Shown piece by piece: positions 42,338 through 52,132 of a stretch of 64,000 nucleotides of DNA (the stretch's first letter is position 1; each line of letters opens with the position of its first letter). Under the pieces are notes generated by a model. The model saw only the letters and a program-made list of their open reading frames with translations. It made no database searches and was not told the DNA's origin. The stretch is from Paenibacillus timonensis (GTDB lineage Bacteria; Bacillota; Bacilli; Paenibacillales; Paenibacillaceae): positions 186,001 through 250,000 of the forward strand of contig NZ_WNZY01000002.1 of assembly GCF_009725205.1 (NCBI RefSeq). Direction: 5' to 3'. The translations under genes and the position numbers were made by a program.

Positions 42338-43612
42338 TTAGTTTAAAATTGGTTGCACAGGTAAAGCATTCAGTACATTACCGATATACGAATAAACAGC
42401 GTTTCCATTGTAACGACCTTTATTAATTCCCATTAATACAGTACTATAATAAGTTGGTGCACCACTATCCCCAGGTGCAGATGTATAACTAGCTGATCTT
42501 AAGCTATTAAAAGATACCCCATCAATACTATATGCTACAGATTTACTCAATATTGTTCCACACGACACTGGATTAGTGGAAGATGAAGCCCCAGACATGC
42601 AAACCATACTTCCTACGAAATCGTTTGCTTGAACCGTATCGAAATATCCTGCTCTACTGGAAGATGTATAGAGATCATTGGAATAGGATAAGCTTGATGT
42701 ACCTATTGTTGCAGCATCAACATTTCCACCATAGACTCTGGCACCTATCGAACCAACATTATTTGTACCTTGACTAAAGGAGTTGCCGGCACTTCCGCAG
42801 TGGGCGGCAGTAACAATGTATCCTGAAGTACTTCCTGATGGTTTAGCCAAAAAACCTATGCTACAGTAACCACCAGTACTTTTGTTAACAATTTGAGTCC
42901 CTGCTTGAAGGGGATTATAAGTTGAGTTCCTATCAAGATCATCCGAAACGATAGCAGGTTCTCTTATTGACAACATGTTTGCATTAAAAGCATCTTCTAA
43001 TACTCTCCTTTTTGTTTCATCAAAATCCTTCACTCCCACATGTATTTTTTGCTCTGTTAAATCAACTAACGTATCAGTAATTGTTACTCCATTATAATCC
43101 TTATTTATCAAAGAAATTAATTTTTCATTAAGCTCGTTTAAATCTTTCTCAGAATATTTTGTAACAAAGACATTGATGAAACTGGGGTCGCCATAAATTT
43201 TTTTTAAATCAGATTCAATTTGTTCTCTGTTCTTTTCACTTTTTATGCCGATATTTACGATTCCACCAGATTTTTGATCAATAAATACAATTGCATCTTT
43301 AATATTATAATCTAGGTAATCGTTAATTAAGGGTAATTTATTTGTTTGATGATTAATGCGTTTTGACAGCTGTTCTTCCTCTAATTTTGTCAACCTAACT
43401 CCAAACTTCGTGTCAACCAATATATTATCACCTTGGGAAGCCAATTGATTCCCCTTACTAAGATTAGTCTCTAAACCAAATTGCTGTCTAAAAGACAATT
43501 CTTCTTTCGAAAGGGCATAAGATTCAAATTCAGACGATGCGCTGATACTTCCAGAGCACAAAAATAAGACAGCAGCGGTCAACATCAAAATAAACTTTTT
43601 TTTCAATTTCAT
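42338..43612 (-). CDS. Secreted S1 family serine protease (alpha-lytic/streptogrisin type)
   Basis: A 424-residue pre-pro-protease. A signal peptide (1-26) is followed by a pro-region of about 200 residues with repeat-like segments, then the chymotrypsin-like domain. The triad is His271 (VTAAHCG), Asp299 (NVDAATI) and Ser383 (APGDSGAP). Paired Cys residues match the family. AGGAGG precedes ATG 43612; the frame extends 18 codons upstream without support. The AT-rich composition and the eroded neighbours point to horizontal acquisition. A 14-bp palindrome (43640-43653, centred AATATT) sits just upstream and may be an operator. Confidence 0.9.
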   Translation of the reverse strand: MKLKKKFILMLTAAVLFLCSGSISASSEFESYALSKEELSFRQQFGLETNLSKGNQLASQGDNILVDTKFGVRLTKLEEEQLSKRINHQTNKLPLINDYLDYNIKDAIVFIDQKSGGIVNIGIKSEKNREQIESDLKKIYGDPSFINVFVTKYSEKDLNELNEKLISLINKDYNGVTITDTLVDLTEQKIHVGVKDFDETKRRVLEDAFNANMLSIREPAIVSDDLDRNSTYNPLQAGTQIVNKSTGGYCSIGFLAKPSGSTSGYIVTAAHCGSAGNSFSQGTNNVGSIGARVYGGNVDAATIGTSSLSYSNDLYTSSSRAGYFDTVQANDFVGSMVCMSGASSSTNPVSCGTILSKSVAYSIDGVSFNSLRSASYTSAPGDSGAPTYYSTVLMGINKGRYNGNAVYSYIGNVLNALPVQPILN

Positions 43613-43762
43613 AAACCTCCTCTTATTTATTTGTTGAAATACAAATATTTGTAAATAGTTTACCAAAATATGCTATATAGATGCAATATATGTGTTGAAA
43701 ATTTTAACTATTATACATCACTATTATGAAGTAATTCTTTCGACTACTCTTTTGCAATGTAG

Positions 43763-44103
43763 AATTTTTTCAAAATTCAAGTTGGCTCACAGGAAATCGT
43801 GCTTCGGACAGAGATCGAACTGAATCCATTGCTCCTTCAACGGTCAGGTTTCACGGAATACGACGGTGGTAACTTGATTGAAAACCCGCTTACAGCCGAG
43901 AAAGCCAAATCCTTCATGACAATTTTCGGTCTAGATGTGGCGCTTCTCGATAACCCGGAAACTGATGGTTTCGATGGTTCGTTCGTTATATGCCTCTGCG
44001 AGTAATTAATCTACTCGGAAGAGGAAAGTATACGGAGGAGATTCTTGCTACGGATCTAAAGTGGGATGACTTTGACATTGAGTTTTCGATTCTTTTTCTC
44101 TAA
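43763..44103 (+). pseudogene. Unrecognised broken gene
   Basis: A coding-like stretch without a start: the frame is open from 43763, reading for example LLLQRSGFTEYDGGNLIENP and IFGLDVALLDNPETDGFDGS up to a stop at 44005. A one-base shift near 43985 continues with RVINLLGRGKYTEEILATDL and ends at 44103. I do not recognise the family. The missing start and frameshift suggest the 3' part of a decayed gene. Confidence 0.45.
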
Positions 44104-44141
44104 TTAACATTATTTTACACACAGCATACATCTTCTTAATA
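44104..44141 (+). promoter_or_regulatory. PhoP-box array upstream of alkaline phosphatase
   Basis: Four TTAACA-like hexamers recur every 10-11 bp: TTAACA (44104), TTTACA (44114), CATACA (44125) and TTAATA (44136). This matches the tandem TT(A/C/T)A(C/T)A repeats bound by PhoP dimers in Bacillus. A candidate -10 (TATCAT, 44151-44156) follows, and the phosphatase starts at 44196. Induction under phosphate starvation is expected. Confidence 0.65.
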
Positions 44142-44195
44142 TATGGTATTTATCATAGAGTACGGAACTCAAAACATTTAGGAGGTTCGTACTTT

Positions 44196-45461
44196 ATGAA
44201 ACTTGCAAAAAACATGCGTTTAAGAACGGCATTTGTGGTGACTGCGGCGGCTGCAGTAGCGGTGACCGGTATTCTGACCGCACAAACCCCGAGCCCGGCA
44301 GTGGCAGCCTCCTCAAAGACGAAGAATGTGATCCTGTTCGTGGGGGACGGAATGGGGAATGCCGCACGCAATGCCATTCGGTTGGCTACAGTAGGAGAGA
44401 AAGGCAAACTGGCGATGGATGACATGCCGTATGCCGGACTGGTACATACGAGCTCGACGTCGGCCGTAACTGACTCGGCGGCTTCCGCTACGGCTTATGC
44501 CAGCGGGGTGAAAACGTATAATGGTGCAATCGGTATGGACGCGAACAAGAAATCGGTCAAAACGATTATGGAATACGCGAAACAAGCGGGATTGTCCACG
44601 GGAGTGGTTACGACGAGCCAGGTGACGGACGCGACCGGAGCGGCTTTTGGTGCCCATGTGGAGAATCGTTCTGCGCAAAGCGATATCGCGCTCCAACTTT
44701 TGACGAAGAGCAAAGTGGATGTGCTGTTGGGCGGTGGCGAGGATTTCTGGTTCCCGGCCGGTAACCCGGGCGCGTTCCAAGACGAGCCGGCGGAGGATCC
44801 TTCCGAGAAGAGCAAGGGGACCCAAGGCAACCTGGTCGACAAAGCCAAACAAATGGGTTACACCTACGTCAACAATAAAGCGGATCTGCAAAAAGCAAAA
44901 AGCGGCAAGCTTCTCGGTTTGTTCGCGAATGAAGAGATGTTCCAGCAAAGAGAAGAAGGCGACGGCGATATTTATAACCCGGTCGTTTCTCTTCCGGATA
45001 TGACTAAGAAAGCGATCGACACGTTGTCCCAAAACAAAAAGGGTTTCTTCCTCATGGTTGAGGAGGAGGCGACCGATGAGATGGCGCATGAGAACAACGC
45101 CGCATTGACCATTAAAGCCGGTCAACAGCTGGATAAAGCCGTGCAAGTCGCCAAGGATTTCGCCAAGAAAAACCCGGATACGCTCGTATTGGTCCTGGCC
45201 GACCATGAAACCGGCGGCCTTTCGATCGAGTCGGTTGATGCGGAGGATGAATCCGGAGATGCGATCTCCAAGGAAGACGGACCGTTTGCGATCGCGGGTT
45301 CCAAGGAGCAATTCATTGTTGACTGGACGACGTCCGGCCATACGGCGGTCGATATTCCAGTTACGGCGATGGGCAAGAACGCGAATCTGTTCACCGGAGC
45401 CTTCGAAAATACGGAAATCTTCACGAAGATGATGAAAGCACTGGGCTTTACCGCAAAATAA
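44196..45461 (+). CDS. phoA: Secreted alkaline phosphatase, PhoA family
   Basis: A 421-residue phosphomonoesterase. The signal peptide ends near AVAAS (residue 38). The metal/nucleophile motifs are FVGDGMGN (about 50) and VTDSAASATAYASG with the phosphorylated Ser (about 93); VEEEATDEMAHENN and LADHETGGLS carry zinc ligands, and TSGHTAVDIP the last His. It releases phosphate from esters outside the cell. AGGAGG precedes the ATG by 11 bases. The PhoP-like repeats upstream fit the function. Confidence 0.94.
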   Translation: MKLAKNMRLRTAFVVTAAAAVAVTGILTAQTPSPAVAASSKTKNVILFVGDGMGNAARNAIRLATVGEKGKLAMDDMPYAGLVHTSSTSAVTDSAASATAYASGVKTYNGAIGMDANKKSVKTIMEYAKQAGLSTGVVTTSQVTDATGAAFGAHVENRSAQSDIALQLLTKSKVDVLLGGGEDFWFPAGNPGAFQDEPAEDPSEKSKGTQGNLVDKAKQMGYTYVNNKADLQKAKSGKLLGLFANEEMFQQREEGDGDIYNPVVSLPDMTKKAIDTLSQNKKGFFLMVEEEATDEMAHENNAALTIKAGQQLDKAVQVAKDFAKKNPDTLVLVLADHETGGLSIESVDAEDESGDAISKEDGPFAIAGSKEQFIVDWTTSGHTAVDIPVTAMGKNANLFTGAFENTEIFTKMMKALGFTAK

Positions 45462-45480
45462 GCACGTTGTTCTATGCCAA

Positions 45481-45528
45481 AGAGGCGATCATCCAGTTGG
45501 GCAACGAACTGGATCGATCGCTTCTTTT
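45481..45528 (+). terminator. Terminator after alkaline phosphatase
   Basis: An imperfect stem pairs AGGCGATC with CGATCGCTT and CCAGTT with AACTGG, followed by CTTTTG. Confidence 0.65.
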
Positions 45529-45580
45529 GTTTAAAGAAATACGGATGAGTTCTTTATTTTCAGCCTAGCGAGCGTTTTTT

Positions 45581-45595
45581 TGGAAGCGCTATAAT
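45581..45595 (+). promoter_or_regulatory. -10 overlapping a cre-like site, esterase-GH43 operon
   Basis: TGGAAGCGCTATAA (45581-45594) shares the AAGCGCT core of cre with two outer mismatches and overlaps the -10 TATAAT (45590-45595). CcpA bound here would block the promoter. Confidence 0.5.
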
Positions 45596-45607
45596 TCAAT
45601 TATCTAA

Positions 45608-47829
<2,222 letters not shown>

Positions 47830-47860
47830 GCGCGTTCTGTCTATTCGACGGTTTCGGAAG

Positions 47861-47931
47861 GGTCACACAATTTCGGGCTTGGTCACACAATTTCGGAAAA
47901 CAGAAGGAAGCTCTTCGAAATATCGTATAAT
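47861..47931 (+). promoter_or_regulatory. Tandem 20-bp direct repeats upstream of a -10, candidate activator site
   Basis: GGTCACACAATTTCGG occurs at 47861-47876 and 47881-47896. A -10 TATAAT lies at 47926-47931, but no good -35 exists. The repeats would sit at about -77 to -42 relative to transcription, the usual place for an AraC-type activator. A TTTCGG half-copy at 47852-47857 precedes them. Confidence 0.6.
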
Positions 47932-47969
47932 TTTTACGAATTGACCAATCCGAAGGAGCGACTGAACCA

Positions 47970-48116
47970 ATGAGACCAACAGAGATGAACGTAAGCGGCA
48001 GCATTGAAATGAAACCGCTTCCGGACGGCGGGCGTTTGATCGAAATTTCCCCGGAGGGGGGAGGCTCCATTTCGCCGGCTTGGAGTTTAAGAAAGGTCAG
48101 CATCTTGTGCTGGAGC
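47970..48116 (+). other. N-terminal segment of the GH-A hydrolase in the 0 frame, ending after a slippery site
   Basis: ATG 47970, 10 bases after AAGGAG, opens a frame (MKPLPDGGRLIEISPEGG) that would end at 48116. A slippery heptamer G GGG GGA lies at 48056-48062 in the correct phase. A -1 shift there joins the long downstream frame and gives about 661 residues. A CTCCA/TGGAG stem (48065-48085) starts three bases later. So this is either a real start plus frameshift or a one-base deletion in a G-run. Confidence 0.6.
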
Positions 48117-49954
48117 TAACCGTTCAATCGATCACGGAGTTTCAGATGGCGCTTGGTTTTTCGAAGCGCACTCCAAGTTCGGTGCAGAGTATACCGGACT
48201 TGTATTGCATGACGGGATTCCTGCCTCAGATTCGGGTTCGAACGTTTTTTGACCTTGAGCATTTAGATGCCCAGCATATCTTTCTGGAGCGTACGCCGGG
48301 CAAACTGAAGTCATTTTTGCAAGGAACCGCCATGGAACCGGAGCAAGTCAAGCATTTCGAAATGATTTTTTTGCCGTTCTATACGCATCGTTCCTTTATC
48401 CTGCACGATTTGTACCTAGCGGACGAGAAGCCAGATTGCAGCCTGAGACAGGAGGTAGAGCCGATCGTTGATGAGCTGGGACAATTGAAAATCAAGGATT
48501 GGAGCGGCAAAACCGAATCGGCAGAGGAGCTTGTCCGTTATTTGCAGAAAGAGGCAGAAGACGGCGCGATCGCGCATTTTGGACCGGAATACAGTATCTA
48601 TGGGGGATATAAATCCATTCCTTTTGAACCTACAGGATACTTTCATGTCGCGCAGCAGGGGGACCGATTCTGGCTGGTGGATCCGGAGGGATACGCCTTC
48701 TACAGTAAGGGGCTGGATGTGGTTTCCTCCGGGGAAGCGGGACGGATCGACGGCATTGAACCTTGTCTGGAGTGGATCCCGGAAGAGGAAGGACCTTTCC
48801 GACCTGCTTTCCAGACGGGAGAGACGTTGAACGGTCATCGTTATTATAATTATGCCGTAAGCAATCTGATTCGAGCCTTCGGCGAGAATTATCATGAGAC
48901 TTGGAGCCAAATGACTCGTTCTCGGTTGTTCGATTGGGGATTTAATACGATCGGGAACTGGTCGGATCTGAACTTTGCCCAAGAAGCGAAGCTGCCTTAT
49001 GTCATGCCGTTGGCCGGATTTCCTACAACCCAAGAGACCGTGTATCGGGATTTTCCGGACGTATTCAGCCAGGAGTATCGAGAGGCCTCGGAGCGGTATG
49101 CCGCGCAATTGGAGCCGTTTAAAGAGGACCGCTATCTCATCGGATATTTTATGACGAACGAACCGCATTGGGCGTTTGGGGATCGCGTGAATCTGGCGCG
49201 GGAAATGTTCCGCAGCGGATATTCCTTGGCAAGTAAGGAAGAGCTGATTCGCTATCTGGAGGATCGATATGAAGGCCGGCCGGATGCCCTAAGTGCGGCG
49301 TGGGGGATGGAAGTGGTGGATTTCGGCGCGATCCGTGAACTGGGCTTTGAGGAATTTTCCGATGCTGCGGATGCGGATTTATTGGATTTTTCCCGCCGGA
49401 TGGCCCATGAGTATGTCCGCATCCCGGCTCAAGCGTTGAAGAAGGTCGATCCCCATCACTTAAATCTCGGAATGCGTTATGCGTTGATTTCTTCGGAACT
49501 GGTTCTGGAGGGAAGTGAGTACTATGATGTCTTCACTTATAACTGTTATAAGTTTAGACCGGATGAAGTCGACCTCCGCGCGATCTACGAACACACCGGT
49601 AAACCGATCCTGATCGGCGAATTCCATTTTGGAGCTCCGGATGTAGGGTTGCTAAGCCCGGGGTTGAAAGGCGTATACACGCAGGCCGACCGTGGCAAAG
49701 CGTACCGCTATTACACGGAATTTGCAGCGAGTCAGAAGTACCTGGTGGGGACGCATTATTTTATACTGAATGATCAAGCCACGCTAGGCCGTTTCGACGG
49801 AGAGAACTACCAGATCGGGATCGTCGATGTCTGCCATCGGCCTTATGAGGACTTTGTGCAGGAAATCAAGGCCACCCACGCGGAAATGCTGGACGTCATT
49901 CAAGGGACGAGGGCACCGTACGGTGTTCAACCAACCGAATTGATCATGAAGTAG
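48080..49954 (+). CDS. Glycoside hydrolase, clan GH-A, agarase/beta-galactosidase-like
   Basis: A barrel enzyme of 624 residues in this frame. After a beta-rich N-terminal domain (to about 180), the catalytic domain starts YFHVAQQGDRFWLVDPEGYA. The acid/base Glu is in YFMTNEPHW and the nucleophile Glu in LIGEFHFGAPDVG, the GH-A pattern. The family resembles agarase/GH42-like enzymes; the exact substrate is unclear. The only starts in this frame are weak (TTG 48080, with GGAGGGGGGAGG about 15 bases upstream), and the natural N-terminus appears to lie in another frame from ATG 47970. No signal peptide; it acts on imported oligosaccharides. Confidence 0.82.
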   Translation: MEFKKGQHLVLELTVQSITEFQMALGFSKRTPSSVQSIPDLYCMTGFLPQIRVRTFFDLEHLDAQHIFLERTPGKLKSFLQGTAMEPEQVKHFEMIFLPFYTHRSFILHDLYLADEKPDCSLRQEVEPIVDELGQLKIKDWSGKTESAEELVRYLQKEAEDGAIAHFGPEYSIYGGYKSIPFEPTGYFHVAQQGDRFWLVDPEGYAFYSKGLDVVSSGEAGRIDGIEPCLEWIPEEEGPFRPAFQTGETLNGHRYYNYAVSNLIRAFGENYHETWSQMTRSRLFDWGFNTIGNWSDLNFAQEAKLPYVMPLAGFPTTQETVYRDFPDVFSQEYREASERYAAQLEPFKEDRYLIGYFMTNEPHWAFGDRVNLAREMFRSGYSLASKEELIRYLEDRYEGRPDALSAAWGMEVVDFGAIRELGFEEFSDAADADLLDFSRRMAHEYVRIPAQALKKVDPHHLNLGMRYALISSELVLEGSEYYDVFTYNCYKFRPDEVDLRAIYEHTGKPILIGEFHFGAPDVGLLSPGLKGVYTQADRGKAYRYYTEFAASQKYLVGTHYFILNDQATLGRFDGENYQIGIVDVCHRPYEDFVQEIKATHAEMLDVIQGTRAPYGVQPTELIMK

Positions 49955-49963
49955 GCGTTATTG

Positions 49964-49989
49964 CCCGTATCTTCCCGGTACGGGTTTTT
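49964..49989 (+). terminator. Terminator after the GH-A hydrolase
   Basis: CCCGTA pairs with TACGGG around a short loop, followed by TTTTTG. Confidence 0.75.
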
Positions 49990-50092
49990 GTTTTCTAAAA
50001 ATCGCGATCGCCAGCCGAAAAACGAATACATCGATACGAAATCTGGAGCATATCCCTATGCTTCGATCCCAAGTACAATAGATACAGATAGG

Positions 50093-50106
50093 TGAAAGTG
50101 CTTACA
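50093..50106 (+). promoter_or_regulatory. cre-like site (CcpA)
   Basis: TGAAAGTGCTTACA has one mismatch to the cre consensus. It lies 14 bp after TACAAT (50074-50079) and 35 bp before the permease start. A small inverted repeat AGCATA/TATGCT (50047-50062) lies upstream of the -10 and could be a site for the response regulator. Confidence 0.5.
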
Positions 50107-50140
50107 ATACTAGACTAGAACAGCTTGGAGGTCAGAGGGG

Positions 50141-51109
50141 ATGGAAATGCAGCCGTCAACGCAACCCGCAGCCATGCAAGAGATAGAAACGCCGCCCTCG
50201 TCAAGGCGAAAATGGCTGAAGAAACTGTACACGCAAAGACATATTCAAATTATGGCTCTGCTCGGCATCGCTTGGATGATCATCTTCAACTACATTCCGA
50301 TGTACGGTGTCATCATTGCTTTTAAGGACTACGACATTATTCGAACGATTTCGGAAGCCCCATGGGCGGGTCTTACGCACTTCAAGGAATTTTTGCAGGA
50401 TGAGAACTTCGTCAATGTCATGAAAAATACGCTTGGGATCAGTTTGCTGAAGTTGCTTATGTTCCCTTTACCGATCGTATTCGCCTTATTCCTAAATGAG
50501 ATTCGTTCGCTTCGGTACAAGAAAGCGATCCAAACGATTTCCTATTTGCCTCACTTCCTGTCCTGGGTTGTGCTGGGGGGGATCCTGGCAACTTGGCTGT
50601 CGGACGTGGGTATCGTCAATGATATTTTTATGGCGCTCCACATTATTGATAAACCGATTTCCTTCCTGGCTGAGCCGAAATATTTCTGGACGATCGTGAT
50701 CACTTCGGATATTTGGAAGGAGCTCGGATGGTCCGCGATCATTTACTTGGCGGCGATTACGAGCATTTCGCCCGAAATGTATGAAGCGGCCACCATTGAC
50801 GGAGCCGGAAGGTTCCAGCAAATGTGGTACGTTACGCTTCCGGCAATCAAAGCAACGATCAGTATTTTGTTCATCCTGGCGGTCAGCGGTGTGCTGAACT
50901 CTAACTTCGACCAGATTTTGGTGTTGCGTAACTCCTTGAACGATAGTGCAAGTAATGTTATAGATTACTATGTTTACTATACAGGGATTTCTTCGGGCCG
51001 GTACTCGTTCTCTACGGCGATCGGATTGTTCAAGTCCGTCATAGCGCTCATCCTGCTGCTGATTGCCAACCAAGTATCCAAAAAACTCAACGACACTTCG
51101 TTGTTTTAG
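50141..51109 (+). CDS. ABC transporter permease, LplB type
   Basis: A 322-residue permease with a 35-residue Pro/Ser/basic N-terminus, then the first helix and NYIPMYGVIIAFKDYDI. The EAA loop is YEAATIDGAGRFQQMWYVTL. GGAGGT with a trailing GAGGGG precedes the ATG. It starts an operon of LplB, YtcP and binding protein, followed by a two-component system. The hydrolase genes upstream suggest a plant polysaccharide fragment as cargo. Confidence 0.93.
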   Translation: MEMQPSTQPAAMQEIETPPSSRRKWLKKLYTQRHIQIMALLGIAWMIIFNYIPMYGVIIAFKDYDIIRTISEAPWAGLTHFKEFLQDENFVNVMKNTLGISLLKLLMFPLPIVFALFLNEIRSLRYKKAIQTISYLPHFLSWVVLGGILATWLSDVGIVNDIFMALHIIDKPISFLAEPKYFWTIVITSDIWKELGWSAIIYLAAITSISPEMYEAATIDGAGRFQQMWYVTLPAIKATISILFILAVSGVLNSNFDQILVLRNSLNDSASNVIDYYVYYTGISSGRYSFSTAIGLFKSVIALILLLIANQVSKKLNDTSLF

Positions 51110-51127
51110 GCCAAGGGGGACCTGCAC

Positions 51128-52018
51128 ATGTTTTCATTAAGCCGCAGAACGAAAGGCGAAGTCGTCTTCGATACACTGAATAATTTGGGAATGCTGCTGA
51201 TCTGCTTCGTCACGCTGTATCCGATTTGGTACGTCCTGATCAATGCGTTTAACGACGGGAAGGACGCCATGCTCGGGGGGATTTACTGGTGGCCTCGGAT
51301 TTTCAGCCTCGAGAATTTCAAGGCGGTATTTGATAATCCGGGCATTATGACCGCGATGGGACTTACGGTAGCCAAGACCGTCATTGGCGTTGTCGCGCAC
51401 GTGTTCTTTACCGCGATGGTCGCCTACGCCTTCTCCCGCAGAGAGCTGATCGGAGGGAAGCTGTACATCCTATTGGGAACAATCACGATGATTTTCTCAG
51501 GGGGGCTGATTCCAACCTTCCTGCTCATCCGGGATTTGCATATGCTTGATAATTTCATGGTTTACATTATTCCGGTGCTGTTCAGCTTTTTTGACCTCAT
51601 TATCTTCATGACCTTCTTCCGGGAAATTCCCGATGGATTGGAGGAAGCGGCCCGGATCGACGGAGCGAACGATTGGGTTGTATTCTTGAGAGTCGTGCTC
51701 CCGGTCTCAATGCCGGTATTGGCAACGATCGCCTTGTTCCACGGGGTCTATCAATGGAACGATTATTTTACGGGGATTATTTACGTCAACAACGAGAACC
51801 TGCAGCCGATCCAGACGTTCTTATACCGGGTTGTGGCTCAGTCCAGTTCCAACATCATGACGACGGCCGTACAGGGCAGCGCGGTGACCAAGACAGTCAC
51901 TTCCCAATCGATCAAACTGGCAACGATGGTCGTAACGACCTTGCCGATCGTGTTCGCTTATCCGTTCCTGCAACGCTATTTTGTTAAAGGGATGATGATC
52001 GGCTCGATCAAAGGCTAA
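51128..52018 (+). CDS. ABC transporter permease, YtcP type
   Basis: A 296-residue permease: FNDGKDAMLGGIYWWPRIF after helix 1, FSGGLIPTFLLIRDLHML in the middle, EAA loop EEAARIDGANDWVVFLRVVL and tail YFVKGMMIGSIKG. A Shine-Dalgarno AAGGGGG lies 9 bases upstream. It forms the channel with the preceding LplB-type protein. A stable hairpin lies between this gene and the binding protein gene. Confidence 0.93.
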   Translation: MFSLSRRTKGEVVFDTLNNLGMLLICFVTLYPIWYVLINAFNDGKDAMLGGIYWWPRIFSLENFKAVFDNPGIMTAMGLTVAKTVIGVVAHVFFTAMVAYAFSRRELIGGKLYILLGTITMIFSGGLIPTFLLIRDLHMLDNFMVYIIPVLFSFFDLIIFMTFFREIPDGLEEAARIDGANDWVVFLRVVLPVSMPVLATIALFHGVYQWNDYFTGIIYVNNENLQPIQTFLYRVVAQSSSNIMTTAVQGSAVTKTVTSQSIKLATMVVTTLPIVFAYPFLQRYFVKGMMIGSIKG

Positions 52019-52052
52019 GAAGCGGTTTAGGCCGACTCACCACGTTCGTGGT

Positions 52053-52088
52053 AACTCCTCCAAGCCGCTTCTCGGCGGCTTTGGAGTT
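52053..52088 (+). other. Stable intercistronic hairpin before the binding protein gene
   Basis: AACTCC-CC-AAGCCGC pairs with GCGGCTT-TGGAGTT around TTCTCG, with small bulges and no T-run. A second mini-hairpin CCACG/CGTGG (52040-52051) is just upstream. Such structures commonly stabilise mRNA so that the binding protein is made in excess over the permeases. Confidence 0.55.
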
Positions 52089-52132
52089 GCACATAAAAGG
52101 AATCACACCAAATGAGAAAAGGGGTAAAAAGC

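Noticed and set aside
44313..45341. 342-codon minus-strand frame opposite alkaline phosphatase
   Set aside because: Shadow frame; no start signal and no recognisable domain, while the plus-strand protein is certain.
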